From contig NZ_RQFW01000022.1 in assembly GCF_004770145.1 (NCBI RefSeq), forward strand, positions 124,001-188,000: a stretch of DNA of 64,000 nucleotides. Reading direction: 5' to 3'. A program made the translations under genes and the position numbers. The notes beneath the pieces were generated by a model. The model was not told the origin of the DNA. It saw nothing but the letters and a program-made list of their open reading frames with translations, and searched no databases. This DNA is from Leptospira bourretii (lineage in GTDB: Bacteria; Spirochaetota; Leptospiria; Leptospirales; Leptospiraceae). This document shows, piece after piece, positions 18,036-27,633 of the stretch; positions within the stretch are counted from its first letter, which is position 1; every line of letters starts with the position of its first letter.

Positions 18036-18072
18036 CCGTCGCTTAACTTAATGTTATGCGACGGTTTTTTTT
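18036..18072 (+). terminator. Intrinsic terminator of the RRM gene
   Basis: Stem CCGTCGC (18036-18042) / GCGACGG (18058-18064) with a 15-base loop, followed by eight T residues (18065-18072). Confidence 0.88.
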
Positions 18073-18152
18073 GCCCACTTAGTTTTTGAAATTTTACCTT
18101 CCCAACAAACTTAATCTAGAAATTAGATAAATCGAACTTACTTTTCTCTCCC

Positions 18153-18605
18153 CTACAAAACCACCTGATACTTCGCTTTCATCTTCTCAATTTGTTCTTC
18201 TGGAATTTGGTGCACATTTTTTCCATCGTGCCTGTTCTCCACAGTTACAACATAAAGTTTATATCCAAATTCTTTCGCTAAATGTATGTAAGGTGAAAGT
18301 TCCCAATCTAAAGTAAATGTATTGTCCACGATGACAAAAGGGATTTCCCGTTCGAGGGCTTGTTTGGTTTTGGTTTCACACTCTTTGTAAGCTAAATGGT
18401 TTTTTTGATAGTCAAAATGATATTCACCGGCTTCATCTTCAAAATAGGAATCAATGGAAAAGATAGGTGCCCCATTCGTAAAGGAAATGGCCTTAGCTAA
18501 ACTTGATTTTCCGGAACCGGGAATTCCTCTTAAAGCAAGTAGTGTTTTGGCTGTCTCACTTGAGGTATGATTTGTTTCAGAGTTTGACAAATTTTGGGGT
18601 TCCAT
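18153..18605 (-). CDS. P-loop AAA_33-type ATPase/kinase
   Basis: A 150-residue nucleotide-binding protein. Walker A is GIPGSGKSS (27-35); FSIDSYFED (about 50-58) and VIVDNTFT (near 93-100) fit the NEDD4BP2-like / zeta-toxin-like small-molecule or polynucleotide kinase group. C-terminal VHQIPEEQIEKMKAKYQ follows the group's pattern. Substrate unknown. Stands alone between the RRM gene and the rightward membrane-protein gene. Confidence 0.82.
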   Translation of the reverse strand: MEPQNLSNSETNHTSSETAKTLLALRGIPGSGKSSLAKAISFTNGAPIFSIDSYFEDEAGEYHFDYQKNHLAYKECETKTKQALEREIPFVIVDNTFTLDWELSPYIHLAKEFGYKLYVVTVENRHDGKNVHQIPEEQIEKMKAKYQVVL

Positions 18606-18702
18606 TCACCAAAACCTAGTTCTTTTTCCTCACCTGGAAAGAGAAAAATCTAGCCTAGAATGATTCTATCTGAAAGAATAGAGCAGAAACAAGGAGACTT
18701 TT

Positions 18703-19074
18703 GTGTCATACGAAGCGTATAAACTCATCCATATTTTCGGAATGTATCTTTTATTTTTATCCCTCGGCGGAATCACTCTCTACACCATCAATGGGGGGAA
18801 AAAATCGGAAAACAAATTCAAAGTAGCGGCAGCCATTTTTCATGGTGTAGGACTTTTGCTCCTTCTCGTCGCTGGATTTGGACTGATGAAGTTCCGAGGA
18901 ATTTCTCATTCCGCACTTCCAGTTTGGGTGATTTTAAAAATCGTCATCTGGCTTGCGTTTGGTGGACTTTTGGCAATGGCATCTAAAAAAGAAAAATTTG
19001 CCAAAATCCTTTGGTTTGTATTTCCTCTTTTGGGACTCGCGGCAGCTTACTTAGCTTTCTACCAACCATTTTAG
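18703..19074 (+). CDS. Small four-helix membrane protein, GTG start
   Basis: A 123-residue hydrophobic protein. The start is GTG at 18703, supported by AAGGAG seven bases upstream. Four membrane helices: about 5-25, 42-60, 75-93 and 100-120. Short basic loops (GGKKSENKFK, MASKKEKFAK) imply positive-inside topology. Resembles SirB-like or heme/copper-neighbour membrane proteins, but no diagnostic residue decides this; function unknown. Followed by its own terminator. Confidence 0.8.
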   Translation: MSYEAYKLIHIFGMYLLFLSLGGITLYTINGGKKSENKFKVAAAIFHGVGLLLLLVAGFGLMKFRGISHSALPVWVILKIVIWLAFGGLLAMASKKEKFAKILWFVFPLLGLAAAYLAFYQPF

Positions 19075-19091
19075 TTTTTTGATGATTGATT

Positions 19092-19128
19092 CCTCCCGTT
19101 GTTTTTGATACGGGAGGTTTGATTTTTT
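19092..19128 (+). terminator. Intrinsic terminator
   Basis: Stem CCTCCCGT (19092-19099) / ACGGGAGG (19110-19117) with a 10-base loop, followed by TTTGATTTTTT. Ends the small membrane-protein gene. Confidence 0.85.
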
Positions 19129-19214
19129 ACTCCCACCTTTTTCTTTTTCGATTCTCAAAACAAACTCCGTCTACATAAAGAACAGAATTTATCTAAATGA
19201 ATTTGTGAGGGCAT

Positions 19215-20594
19215 ATGAAAACAAGAATCGAAACCGACTCTATGGGTGAAATTGCTGTAGAAAACACTCGTTATTGGGGTGCACAAACCGAACGTTCCCT
19301 CCACCACTTCCATATCGGTAATGATCGATTTCCGAGAGAAATGATTCGAGCTCTTGGAATTTTAAAAAAGTGCGCTGCACTCACAAATAAAGAGTTAGGC
19401 ATCTTATCTCCGGAAAAATCAGAACTTATCGTAAAGGCAGCAGAAGAAGTCATTGCCGGAACTTTGGATGACCACTTCCCTCTTGCCATATGGCAAACCG
19501 GATCAGGTACACAAACCAATATGAATGTGAACGAAGTCATATCAAATCGTGCCATCGAATTGGCAGGTGGAGTTATGGGTTCTAAAAATCCCATCCATCC
19601 CAATGACGATGTGAACAAAGCACAAAGTTCCAATGACACCTTTCCTACAGCCATGCACATTGCTTGTATCGAACAATTGGTTCACAAACTCATTCCCGCC
19701 TTACAAACGCTTCACGATACTTTCGAAAAAAAATCAAAAGAGTTTGAAAGTATCATTAAAATTGGAAGAACCCATTTGCAAGACGCCACACCTCTCACAC
19801 TGGGTCAGGAATTTTCTGGATATGTACAACAACTCTCGTATTCCATAGACAGAGTCAAACGGGCCTTACCTTCTGTTTATCGTTTGGCACTTGGCGGAAC
19901 GGCTGTGGGAACAGGACTCAACACACATGCCGAGTTTGCAGTAAAAGCTGCGGAAGCGATTGCCAAAGAAACAGGACTACCTTTTGTCAGTGCGGAAAAC
20001 AAATTTGAGGCTCTCGCCGCACATGATTCGTTAGTCGAAGTCAGTGGTGTTTTAAAAACCATCGCTTGTTCCCTCATGAAAATCGCAAACGATATCCGTT
20101 GGTTGGCTTCGGGCCCACGTTCCGGGATTGGAGAAATCTCCATTCCCGAAAATGAACCTGGCTCTTCGATTATGCCGGGAAAAGTCAATCCTACACAATC
20201 CGAAGCCATGACCATGGTGGCCGCTCAGGTCATCGGAAATGATGTGGCAGTGAATCTAGGAGGATCTTCCGGTAATTTTGAACTGAATGTATTCAAACCT
20301 CTGATTATCTTTAATGTTTTAAATTCCATACGCCTGTTAGCGGATGCAACTTTATCTTTTGAAGAACATTGCGCACGAGGAATAGAACCAAACCGAGAAA
20401 CGATCGAACAAAATTTAAATCGTTCGTTAATGCTTGTGACAGCACTAAACCCTTATATTGGATATGACAAAGCAGCGAAAATTGCGAAAACAGCTCACAA
20501 AGAAAACTCAACACTAAAAGAAGCGGGAATCAAATTAGGAATCCTCACTGCTGAGCAGTTTGACGAATGGGTGAAACCGGAAGAGATGATTTGA
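19215..20594 (+). CDS. fumC: Class II fumarate hydratase
   Basis: A 459-residue cytoplasmic enzyme interconverting fumarate and L-malate in the TCA cycle. The lyase signature [15 protein letters not shown] lies near 315; [15 protein letters not shown] (near 95-110), [11 protein letters not shown] and [10 protein letters not shown] complete the active site, and full length matches FumC. Iron-free and oxygen-stable. A GAGG precedes the ATG. An Fe-S class I fumarase is encoded 1.7 kb away on the other strand, so the cell can switch between the two types. Confidence 0.96.
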   Translation: MKTRIETDSMGEIAVENTRYWGAQTERSLHHFHIGNDRFPREMIRALGILKKCAALTNKELGILSPEKSELIVKAAEEVIAGTLDDHFPLAIWQTGSGTQTNMNVNEVISNRAIELAGGVMGSKNPIHPNDDVNKAQSSNDTFPTAMHIACIEQLVHKLIPALQTLHDTFEKKSKEFESIIKIGRTHLQDATPLTLGQEFSGYVQQLSYSIDRVKRALPSVYRLALGGTAVGTGLNTHAEFAVKAAEAIAKETGLPFVSAENKFEALAAHDSLVEVSGVLKTIACSLMKIANDIRWLASGPRSGIGEISIPENEPGSSIMPGKVNPTQSEAMTMVAAQVIGNDVAVNLGGSSGNFELNVFKPLIIFNVLNSIRLLADATLSFEEHCARGIEPNRETIEQNLNRSLMLVTALNPYIGYDKAAKIAKTAHKENSTLKEAGIKLGILTAEQFDEWVKPEEMI

Positions 20595-20676
20595 AATAAT
20601 GTAAAAACAATTAGAGATTCATCATAACAAAAAAAAAAATTCTTAAACCAAAATGAAAATCCTTTTATTTTTTGGC

Positions 20677-21078
20677 TTAAATGGAATTCGTTTTCACAAC
20701 ATTCCGAATCTTATCCCAATAGTTTTGGCGCCAACCTTCCTCTATATCAGGGATAAGTTCCTTCGGAACGCCGCGGTGCGTGAGTACAACTTCAGTTCCA
20801 CCTTCAGAAGTTTCTTTGAAGGTAAAAGTAGCCATCGAATAAATTCCCTCAGGAAAATCGGTTCTTCTCCATGCTTGGACAATACGTTTCGAAGGTGCAA
20901 GATCGACGATGATTCCGGAAATTTTTCCAGACATAGTGAAAAACGTACCACCGATGTGTTTGCTGATCGTGGCAGTTTCCCCAGTGAGTGAAGTGACTTT
21001 CTTCGAGTCAGCGATGCATTGGTAAATTGTCATAGGTGAGGCTTTAAATTTCACTTTCTGTTTAATTGTTTTACACAT
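20677..21078 (-). CDS. SRPBCC (AHSA1-like) domain protein
   Basis: A 133-residue protein with the START/AHSA1 fold: VKFKASPMTIYQCIADSKKV at the start, GGTFFTMSGKISGIIVDLAP in the middle and VVLTHRGVPKELIPDIEEGW...YWDKI at the end, closely following the family consensus. It probably binds a small hydrophobic ligand; function unknown. Convergent with fumC; an imperfect hairpin with a T-rich flank occupies the 80-bp gap. Confidence 0.83.
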   Translation of the reverse strand: MCKTIKQKVKFKASPMTIYQCIADSKKVTSLTGETATISKHIGGTFFTMSGKISGIIVDLAPSKRIVQAWRRTDFPEGIYSMATFTFKETSEGGTEVVLTHRGVPKELIPDIEEGWRQNYWDKIRNVVKTNSI

Positions 21079-21118
21079 ATAAGTTTACCTTATCTGAATT
21101 TTAATTACCAAACCAATA

Positions 21119-22066
21119 TCATTCTGAATCTATTGACTCTTCTGATTCCACCTGTTCTTCCGCTTCTTCTTTAAGGTTACAATTGATAAATGGATCTAAT
21201 TCATCTTCGATAATGATTTCGTCGATTACTCTTTGTAATTCACCAACAAAGTCGACTCTCCGCATTTCACAGACATATTTTTTATCATCACTTGTCCTAA
21301 GATTAAAGTAAACTGCTTCTTGTGGCATTCCAAAACTAGACTCACCCATTTGATAAGTAGCAGTGCAATCAACGTCACCAACTTTACATTCCGTGACGAG
21401 AAATCCTTTACCAAAAATTTTAAATTCTGCTTTTAAATCATTATCTTTGACATAGAACACATAGGGGCTTACTAGTTCTTGAAGACTCTTTTTATAATAA
21501 CGAATATCATATTCATCATCGCTTAAGGAATTGCGGTTCACCCAACCTACTTGATCATTATATTTGACTTTTACATATCCTACATTTTCAGTTAAAGGAT
21601 TCGTATTTTCCATTACATCGAAAACAATATTTTTTGGAATGGTGGTGATGATTGAAGCGTTGGGAGTAAAGTCAGTATAAAGTGGAACTGAATTGTTGCC
21701 AAGTGTACGTAAACTTTTACTGATATCTAAATCAAATCGGCTCACCAATATTTCTTTTCCTTTCCAAAAGGCTTTATAATGATAAACGTTTTTATCAATT
21801 TTGACTTCTATGAATTTTCCATATTTATCTGTAGGTAAAACAACTTTATCCAAAGGAACAGGAGGGTTCACTTTGATGAATGATAAATCTAAGTCAAGAC
21901 CAGGTATAATTGCACTTGGAGAAATAAAAGTAGTCAAACATGTGAAATTCTTAGGACAATCGGAAGGTTCTTTCTTTCTAGAAAGATCTGTACCGTTCAA
22001 TAGAAACAGTGAAAATAATAAAATTACAAATTTTTGGAATAAACAAATACGATTGGATACTTTCAT
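21119..22066 (-). CDS. Exported protein with SH3-like domain
   Basis: A 315-residue protein with an N-terminal hydrophobic signal (FVILLFSLFLLNG). A bacterial SH3-like domain spans about 128-185 (SVPLYTDFTPNASIITTIP ... VKYNDQVGWVNRNSL). Upstream is a beta-rich region, downstream a domain with three cysteine pairs (TECKVGDVDCT, YVCEM, FINCN) and an acidic tail (EEAEEQVESEESIDSE). Probably periplasmic, possibly binding peptidoglycan or protein ligands. I do not recognise the whole protein. Confidence 0.7.
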   Translation of the reverse strand: MKVSNRICLFQKFVILLFSLFLLNGTDLSRKKEPSDCPKNFTCLTTFISPSAIIPGLDLDLSFIKVNPPVPLDKVVLPTDKYGKFIEVKIDKNVYHYKAFWKGKEILVSRFDLDISKSLRTLGNNSVPLYTDFTPNASIITTIPKNIVFDVMENTNPLTENVGYVKVKYNDQVGWVNRNSLSDDEYDIRYYKKSLQELVSPYVFYVKDNDLKAEFKIFGKGFLVTECKVGDVDCTATYQMGESSFGMPQEAVYFNLRTSDDKKYVCEMRRVDFVGELQRVIDEIIIEDELDPFINCNLKEEAEEQVESEESIDSE

Positions 22067-22304
22067 TTTAATACTTTTCCATTTTAAAAAACTAACGTTA
22101 CAAATGATTCGATGCTTTAACGCATCAAAACGATGTTAACGCAAATCTTTCCTTTTGGAAAGTCAGATTTTATCATGATTGCAACAATAAATAGGCAAAA
22201 GAGAAGGAAGGGTTTTGTTGGTATCATCATCTTCAGTATCCCGAGTGGAAATGACAAACAATGCCCTTTGTTTGCCACTTCCCTAGAATGTGAAAAGAAA
22301 AAAC

Positions 22305-23918
22305 CTAATTCAACATTTGGAAAAAATCATTTCCTTTATCATCCACTACGATGAAGGCAGGAAAGTTTTCCACATCAATGGACCAAACTGCTTCCATACC
22401 TAACTCTGGAAAGTCGAGGACTTCTACCTTTTTGATATTTTCTTTGGCAAGAAGGGCCGCCGGGCCACCGATGGATCCGAGATAAAACCCACCATTTTTT
22501 TTGCAACTATCAGTGACCACCTTGGAACGATTTCCCTTAGCAAGAGAAATCATCGAATAACCTTTTTCTTGGAAAAGAGGAACATAACTATCCATACGAC
22601 CTGCAGTGGTTGGGCCAAAAGAACCAGATGGCATTCCTTCTGGAGTTTTGGCAGGACCTGCATAATACACTGGATGGTTTTTGAAATATTCGGGAAGTGG
22701 TTCACCCTTATCCAATTTTTCCTTTAACTTTGCATGAGCAATGTCACGAGCCACAACGAGACGGCCCGACAACATAACACGTGTTTTGACAGGATATTTA
22801 GTAAGAACCTTTAGAATTTCAGGCATTGGTTGGTTGAGATTGATATGTACGGATTCTGTATTTGCATCCACATCATCAATCGTTGGTAAAAACTTAGATG
22901 GATCATATTCTAGTTTTTCTAAATAGATTCCGTCTTTTGTAATTTTTCCTTTGATGTTCCGATCGGCACTACAACTCACGCCAAGTCCCACTGGACAAGA
23001 AGCACCGTGGCGAGGAAGTCGAATGACTTTAAAGTCATGGGCCAAATACTTTCCACCAAACTGAGCTCCAATCCCTGATTTTTGAGCTGCCAGTAACATT
23101 TTTTCTTCCAGTTCTATATCGCGGAAGGCAGATCCAAATTTGTCTCCTTTGGTTGGCAAATGATCCAAATATCCAGCTGACGCCAGTTTTACGGTCTTTA
23201 AATTGGCTTCTGCTGACGTTCCTCCAATCACCACGGCGATATGGTAAGGAGGGCAAGCTGCTGTACCCAAGTTGGATACTTTGTCTGCTATGAATTTTTC
23301 GAGAGAAGCAGGATTGAGAAGTGCTTTTGTTTCTTGGAAAAGATACGTTTTGTTCGCAGACCCACCCCCTTTTGCCAAAAATAGAAAACTATATTTATCG
23401 CCAGGTGTGGAATAAATATCGATCTGAGCAGGTAAATTGGAACCGGAATTGACCTCATCATACATTGTGAGAGGAACCACTTGTGAATATCGTAAGTTTC
23501 TATTTACATAGGTATTGTAGATTCCACGAGAAAGGGCTTCTGCATCATCGCCACCGGTGATCACATATTCGCCTTTTTTTGCCATGACAATCCCGGTTCC
23601 TGTATCTTGGCAGGAGGGAAGTTGTTTGTCTGCGGCAATCACAGCATTTTTAAGGAGAGCCATTGCCACAAAACGATCGTTTGGTGTTGCTTCCGGATCG
23701 TCTAAAATTTTACGAACTTTTTCCAAGTGTTTTGTTCTTAGATAAAAAGATACATCTTCCATTGCCTTTTCCGCAAGGAAGGTAAGTCCTTCCGGTTCCA
23801 CTTTTAGAATTTCTTTATCCCCAAAGGGGACAGTGCTTACAAAATCTTTTGTGAGTAATTTGTATTCGGTGGTGTCTTCTTTTAAAGGGAAAGGATCGGC
23901 GTAAAAAAACTCTGGCAT
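22305..23918 (-). CDS. Class I (Fe-S) fumarate hydratase
   Basis: A 537-residue enzyme of the FumA/FumB single-chain type: fumarase alpha part (about 10-280) joined to beta part (about 330-530). The three cluster-ligand cysteines are Cys103 (PSCQDTGTG), Cys222 (TAACPPYH) and Cys316 (VSCSADRN). [15 protein letters not shown] and [10 protein letters not shown] are beta-part signatures. Carries a [4Fe-4S] cluster, hence oxygen-sensitive, and hydrates fumarate to malate. Functionally overlaps FumC nearby. Confidence 0.94.
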   Translation of the reverse strand: MPEFFYADPFPLKEDTTEYKLLTKDFVSTVPFGDKEILKVEPEGLTFLAEKAMEDVSFYLRTKHLEKVRKILDDPEATPNDRFVAMALLKNAVIAADKQLPSCQDTGTGIVMAKKGEYVITGGDDAEALSRGIYNTYVNRNLRYSQVVPLTMYDEVNSGSNLPAQIDIYSTPGDKYSFLFLAKGGGSANKTYLFQETKALLNPASLEKFIADKVSNLGTAACPPYHIAVVIGGTSAEANLKTVKLASAGYLDHLPTKGDKFGSAFRDIELEEKMLLAAQKSGIGAQFGGKYLAHDFKVIRLPRHGASCPVGLGVSCSADRNIKGKITKDGIYLEKLEYDPSKFLPTIDDVDANTESVHINLNQPMPEILKVLTKYPVKTRVMLSGRLVVARDIAHAKLKEKLDKGEPLPEYFKNHPVYYAGPAKTPEGMPSGSFGPTTAGRMDSYVPLFQEKGYSMISLAKGNRSKVVTDSCKKNGGFYLGSIGGPAALLAKENIKKVEVLDFPELGMEAVWSIDVENFPAFIVVDDKGNDFFQMLN

Positions 23919-24068
23919 GGAAACCTCTATTTATAACTTCTAATTTCGCGGGATTCCTCGTTTCGTAAATGAATTTTTACAAGGACTGTTAGAAACACCA
24001 AGGAGAAAGAGGAAAACAGGAAGGAAAAAATCGTTTCCATTTTTTAAAATCAGTCTATAACAGAAAAA

Positions 24069-25031
24069 ATGAAACAGAACCTAATTTATCTAATCCTTGT
24101 TTCTGTCTCTTCGATGATTTTTGCGGAGGGCCGGGAAATGGAAACTCCTACCCCCGAAGGAAAAAACAAAAAATCAGAATGGAGTTTGCTCTTAAAAAGA
24201 CAGACCTACCACTACCTTCCTTACGAATACAGCTCTCTTACGGATAAAAATGAATCCATTGTCCCCACTCGTTCCAGTTCCGCTTTGAAAGAAAATGGAA
24301 AGGTTCTCATTCCCTTTGTATTCAGTTATGAAAACTTAGAGAAAGGATTCAAAGTGGATCTTTCTTATTTTGAAATTGAAATCGTAAATGCAAACACTCT
24401 ACTTTACCAACAGTCGGCCCAAGGGGGAAATGTATCCCGGTTTTATCTTTCTCCGACAGCTCGTTCTGAGTTTGAGCTGAACCTTTACCAAACATTTTTA
24501 CTTAACAAAGATTGGAAATTGTATCTGGGAGGTGGGGTTCGCAATATCAACAGGTATCTTTATGGAAACTATTTAGGCCAAGGAACCTTCAAAGAATATT
24601 TTTTTACGTATGGCCCACAAGTCTCAGCCCAAACGATCTACCAACTCACCCAAGAATTGGCACTCCACCTAACAATAGATGTATTCTACACACAAGGCAC
24701 TCGGTTTTTCAAACAACCCAACTTAATGGAGGACCGGTTACAATATTCCCTATCCACTGCCGGTACGGAAGGAATCTTTCGTGGTTATGAATGGGATGGA
24801 TCGTTTTCCTATTCCTTTCATCCTAATATGAAATTTTTTGTGGGTTATAATATGATTGTTTCTAAGTTCTCCTATTTGCATTATAATGAAATTCAATTTA
24901 GCCGTAACACTGCAAATTTAGGTTCACAGAATCCTTCCGTGACAGACAATTGGGAATGGAACCTGCCTAAAAAATCAGAAAACTTTGATCGTTTGCGTGG
25001 AATTTATTTGGGAATGATGGTTAGTTTTTAA
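24069..25031 (+). CDS. Exported, probably outer-membrane beta-barrel protein
   Basis: A 320-residue protein: signal peptide ending near ...SMIFAEG (residue 20), then amphipathic strands rich in Tyr and Phe (FVFSYENLEKGFKVDLSYFE, FELNLYQTFLLNKDWKLYLG, FFVGYNMIVSKFSYLHYN) and a final strand ending in Phe (YLGMMVSF), a common outer-membrane barrel ending. No named family recognised. Monocistronic in appearance; the methyltransferase gene begins 56 bp later. Confidence 0.7.
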   Translation: MKQNLIYLILVSVSSMIFAEGREMETPTPEGKNKKSEWSLLLKRQTYHYLPYEYSSLTDKNESIVPTRSSSALKENGKVLIPFVFSYENLEKGFKVDLSYFEIEIVNANTLLYQQSAQGGNVSRFYLSPTARSEFELNLYQTFLLNKDWKLYLGGGVRNINRYLYGNYLGQGTFKEYFFTYGPQVSAQTIYQLTQELALHLTIDVFYTQGTRFFKQPNLMEDRLQYSLSTAGTEGIFRGYEWDGSFSYSFHPNMKFFVGYNMIVSKFSYLHYNEIQFSRNTANLGSQNPSVTDNWEWNLPKKSENFDRLRGIYLGMMVSF

Positions 25032-25087
25032 GAAATCTTTTTTGGAACTAGGATGGATTCACATGGTTCATTGTTGTCTAAAATAGG

Positions 25088-25684
25088 ATGGAAACAAATG
25101 TTTTTGACCAACTCGCAAAAGAGTATGATACAAACGAAAGAATAGAATTAGCAAAAATCATTTCCAGTGCCGTGGAGGCAGAATGCCAGGAGAGCCAATC
25201 AAAAACTTTATTTGATTATGGTTGTGGCACGGGTCTTGTCGGCCTCACCTTAACATCTTTAGTGGAACATATACTTCTGATTGATGCATCAGAACCCATG
25301 TTAGACATTGTCCGAGAAAAAATCAAAAGAACCAACATACACAATGCAGAGGTAATCCACTCCAACTTTCTGCAAAATTCAAAAACAAAAAAAGCAGATA
25401 TTTTGCTGGTTTCGTTGGTTCTATTGCATATCCCCGATACAAAAAAGATTTTAAAGTTTTTTTATGAAATCCTAAATCCCCAAGGGAGGATCATCCTTAT
25501 TGATTTTGATAAAAATGAAAAGATTTACCATCCCAAAGTGCATAACGGATTTACCGATTTAGAAATTAAGTCCCTACTCTCTGAAGTTGGGTTTCATAAT
25601 ATAAAGAAGAATACATTTTATCATGGAAAAAATATTTTTATGAAGGAAGATGCTTCGCTATTTTTGGCAACAGGGATCAAATGA
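25088..25684 (+). CDS. Class I SAM-dependent methyltransferase
   Basis: A 198-residue Rossmann methyltransferase. Motif I is LFDYGCGTGLVGL (about 40-52), motif II LIDASEPML with the acidic SAM ribose contact, post-motif ADILLVSLVLLHIP, and GRIILIDFDKNE. Similar to UbiE/type-11 methyltransferases acting on small molecules; the substrate is not evident. Same strand as the barrel gene before it. Confidence 0.85.
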   Translation: METNVFDQLAKEYDTNERIELAKIISSAVEAECQESQSKTLFDYGCGTGLVGLTLTSLVEHILLIDASEPMLDIVREKIKRTNIHNAEVIHSNFLQNSKTKKADILLVSLVLLHIPDTKKILKFFYEILNPQGRIILIDFDKNEKIYHPKVHNGFTDLEIKSLLSEVGFHNIKKNTFYHGKNIFMKEDASLFLATGIK

Positions 25685-25874
25685 TCCATGTCCAACTCCA
25701 GTGAATCCTCATCACATTGAAAATCTAGGCTAGTTTGTCATTGTATTCTGAAGCATCTAGAAACCTAATTCCTTTCTTGACAACTTCACCATAACAGGTG
25801 ATTTGTGAAGAATTCAAACTATTTCTGAAATCGAATCAATCTGATGAAGTTTTCTCAATTAGTCCAAGGAAAAA

Positions 25875-26084
25875 ATGAAACGAATTTGTGTTGTCGCCAT
25901 CTTATTCAGTCTACTTTTTTTATTCCAATGTCGTGTGCGTATCACAACAAACAATAACTGTGAAGAAAAAAAGAGAAATTTACAGGTGTGCCTTCTGATT
26001 GCTCTAAACTCTAGAGATGCAGACAAAATTCCTCTGACCTTATCTTGCCAAGAGCTCTACCAACCTGGGTTTGGATGTGATTAA
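25875..26084 (+). CDS. Small lipoprotein
   Basis: A 69-residue predicted lipoprotein with a clear signal and lipobox Cys19 (LLFLFQCRV). The mature part is about 50 residues with five further cysteines (NNCEEKK, VCLLIAL, LSCQELY, FGCD), probably disulphide-bonded. The ATG follows AAGGAAAAA. Function unknown. Confidence 0.65.
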   Translation: MKRICVVAILFSLLFLFQCRVRITTNNNCEEKKRNLQVCLLIALNSRDADKIPLTLSCQELYQPGFGCD

Positions 26085-26141
26085 ATTCCAAAAGAATTAC
26101 AATTGATGAGAACGACAAACAAACAGAATCAAATTTGCCGT

Positions 26142-26591
26142 TTAGTTTTTTTTTATGTTTTTTTCATAAATTTGAATCCAATCCTTAGGACTCATCTTCG
26201 ACACCAGTTCTCCAATCAATTTCCAAGGAATATCATTTAAGTTTTTAAAACGGATACAACTTTTTCCCATATCCAGTTTGGTTTTACAATGTTTGGGATA
26301 TTCGGTTTGGAACCATTTGAGTAATTTTAGATCGGCGTAAATTCCCATATGATAGAGAGCAAGCCCATTCTTTTGGGAAGCAATATGGAGAAAAGGAAGA
26401 GCCAGTTCCGGTGTTACATGGTATCCTGCAGGATATGTTTTTTTAGGTATTACATAACCAATCATTTTGTATTGGATGGTTTCTTCAAAACCCTTAGGAA
26501 GATTTTTTTTGACGGTGTTTCGAAGTTTGAGGAAGGCTTCTTTTCGATCTTCTGGTAAGGATTGGATGTATTCGAGAGCGGTGTTTGGCAT
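26142..26591 (-). CDS. DUF1801 (YdhG-like) protein
   Basis: Read from the ATG at 26591 (149 residues; the frame extends upstream to 26645 without better signals). It opens with ALEYIQSLPEDRKEAFLKLRNTVKK and contains ETIQYKMIGYVIP and GLALYHMGIY, the DUF1801 pattern, then CKTKLDMGKSCIRFKNLNDIPW. The fold resembles frataxin-like/YdhG proteins; function unknown. No neighbour suggests a pathway. Confidence 0.82.
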   Translation of the reverse strand: MPNTALEYIQSLPEDRKEAFLKLRNTVKKNLPKGFEETIQYKMIGYVIPKKTYPAGYHVTPELALPFLHIASQKNGLALYHMGIYADLKLLKWFQTEYPKHCKTKLDMGKSCIRFKNLNDIPWKLIGELVSKMSPKDWIQIYEKNIKKN

Positions 26592-26749
26592 GATAGATCC
26601 TAGATTTCCGGTAAGCAGTTTGTCATCGTAAAGAAATTGTTTCAATCAAAATATCCGAACCAAATGGATCATCTTACACTTGTTTTAATAATCATATGGA
26701 ATCGTAATTTCCAAAAAGAGAATCATTTTTGGTGTTAGCTCCCACCCCC

Positions 26750-26892
26750 TGCGCCAGCGATTGCAGAGGAAATCCTTCGCAGAAATATATATGGATCTTG
26801 TTTCAGATAAAAACTAACGAAGGATTGAAGCGAAAAGCGCGGTCGTTATAGAATCGAATTGTCATTCGCATAACAAATACGAGGCGCCCAAA
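26750..26892 (+). repeat. Dispersed structured intergenic repeat, copy A
   Basis: Shares blocks, in order, with the minus strand of the copy at 49293-49391: TGCGCCAGCGATTG, AGNGGAAATCC, GAAGGATTG, CGAAAAGCGCGGTCGTTA, CATAACAAA-like and CGAGGCGCCCAAA. This copy carries about 43 extra bases between AAATCC and GAAGG; there AATCCTTCG (26771-26779) and CGAAGGATT (26818-26826) form a perfect 9-bp stem. It lies between protein genes. Confidence 0.7.
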
Positions 26893-26938
26893 CCAAAAAA
26901 CCAAGAGAGGTGTCTGATCACAAAAAGGAAATAGGTAT

Positions 26939-26970
26939 AAAAAAACCCACCAAAGGGTGGGTTTTTATTT
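26939..26970. terminator. Intrinsic terminator of loa22 (bidirectional form)
   Basis: Stem AAACCCACC (26943-26951) / GGTGGGTTT (26956-26964) with loop AAAG. A run of A precedes and a run of T follows, so it can act in either direction. On the minus strand it follows the loa22 stop by about 40 bp. Confidence 0.85.
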
Positions 26971-27004
26971 AGAGAAAAATCTCTAGTTAAGAAAGGTTAC
27001 TTTC

Positions 27005-27574
27005 TTATTTAGAAACGACTTGGAAAGTCACACGACGGTTGATCGCGTCTTTTTCATCAAAACCAGAAATTGGCTTAGAAGAACCGGAAGCTTTTGTTAC
27101 GATTCTGTCAGCAGGGATCCCTTGTTTTACAAGAGCGTCTTTCACTGCATCAGAACGAATTTGTGAATAGTATCCGTTTCCTTTTTTAGCACCTTCTGCT
27201 TCTTCTGGACCAGATGCATCCGCATGACCAGTTACTTCTAAAGCATATCCTTCAGGAAGTTTTGCAAGAGCGTCTTTGATATAAGAAACGTTGTCTTTTG
27301 CCCAAGTTTTGAAATCTTCTGCTTGGATGTCCGCTTGTTTGTAGCTAAAACCTCTGCGACGAACACCATCTGGATAACGGTAGTCTTTGAGTGCTACATT
27401 GATTTCGTCCAAAAGAGCTGCATTGAGATCTCTGGAAGATACAGTGGATGTTGTTCCCGTAGTGGAAGAAGTTGTCTCTTTGGGAGTTTCTTTTTCTTCA
27501 GAAGACGAACAATTCGTTAATGAAAGCGAAAGACCTGCGAGGAGGATGAGGCTTAAAAAAAATCCTTTTTTCAT
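27005..27574 (-). CDS. loa22: Loa22-like OmpA-domain lipoprotein
   Basis: A 189-residue lipoprotein: lipobox Cys22 (SLTNCSSSEE), a Ser/Thr/Glu linker (25-48), then a region matching leptospiral Loa22 almost motif by motif (LKDYRYPDGVRRRGFSYKQAD; ALEVTGHADASGPEEAEG; GIPADRIVTKASGSSKPISG; NRRVTF). The C-terminal OmpA domain (about 80-187) binds peptidoglycan through the conserved Asp and Arg near GHADASG and NRRV. Loa22 is an abundant surface lipoprotein, needed for virulence in L. interrogans; in a saprophyte the role is presumably structural. Monocistronic with a strong terminator. Confidence 0.94.
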   Translation of the reverse strand: MKKGFFLSLILLAGLSLSLTNCSSSEEKETPKETTSSTTGTTSTVSSRDLNAALLDEINVALKDYRYPDGVRRRGFSYKQADIQAEDFKTWAKDNVSYIKDALAKLPEGYALEVTGHADASGPEEAEGAKKGNGYYSQIRSDAVKDALVKQGIPADRIVTKASGSSKPISGFDEKDAINRRVTFQVVSK

Positions 27575-27633
27575 CAGTTGACCTACCTTAATGTTTCCAT
27601 AGTTTAGTTCTTTTCATTAGATAACAACCGAAA

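Larger units (their letters stand above)
26592..27004. other. Intergenic region with repeat and terminator, 413 bp
   Basis: Between the DUF1801 gene and loa22. It contains the structured repeat at 26750-26892 and the bidirectional hairpin at 26939-26970. No convincing open frame was found in it. Confidence 0.5.
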
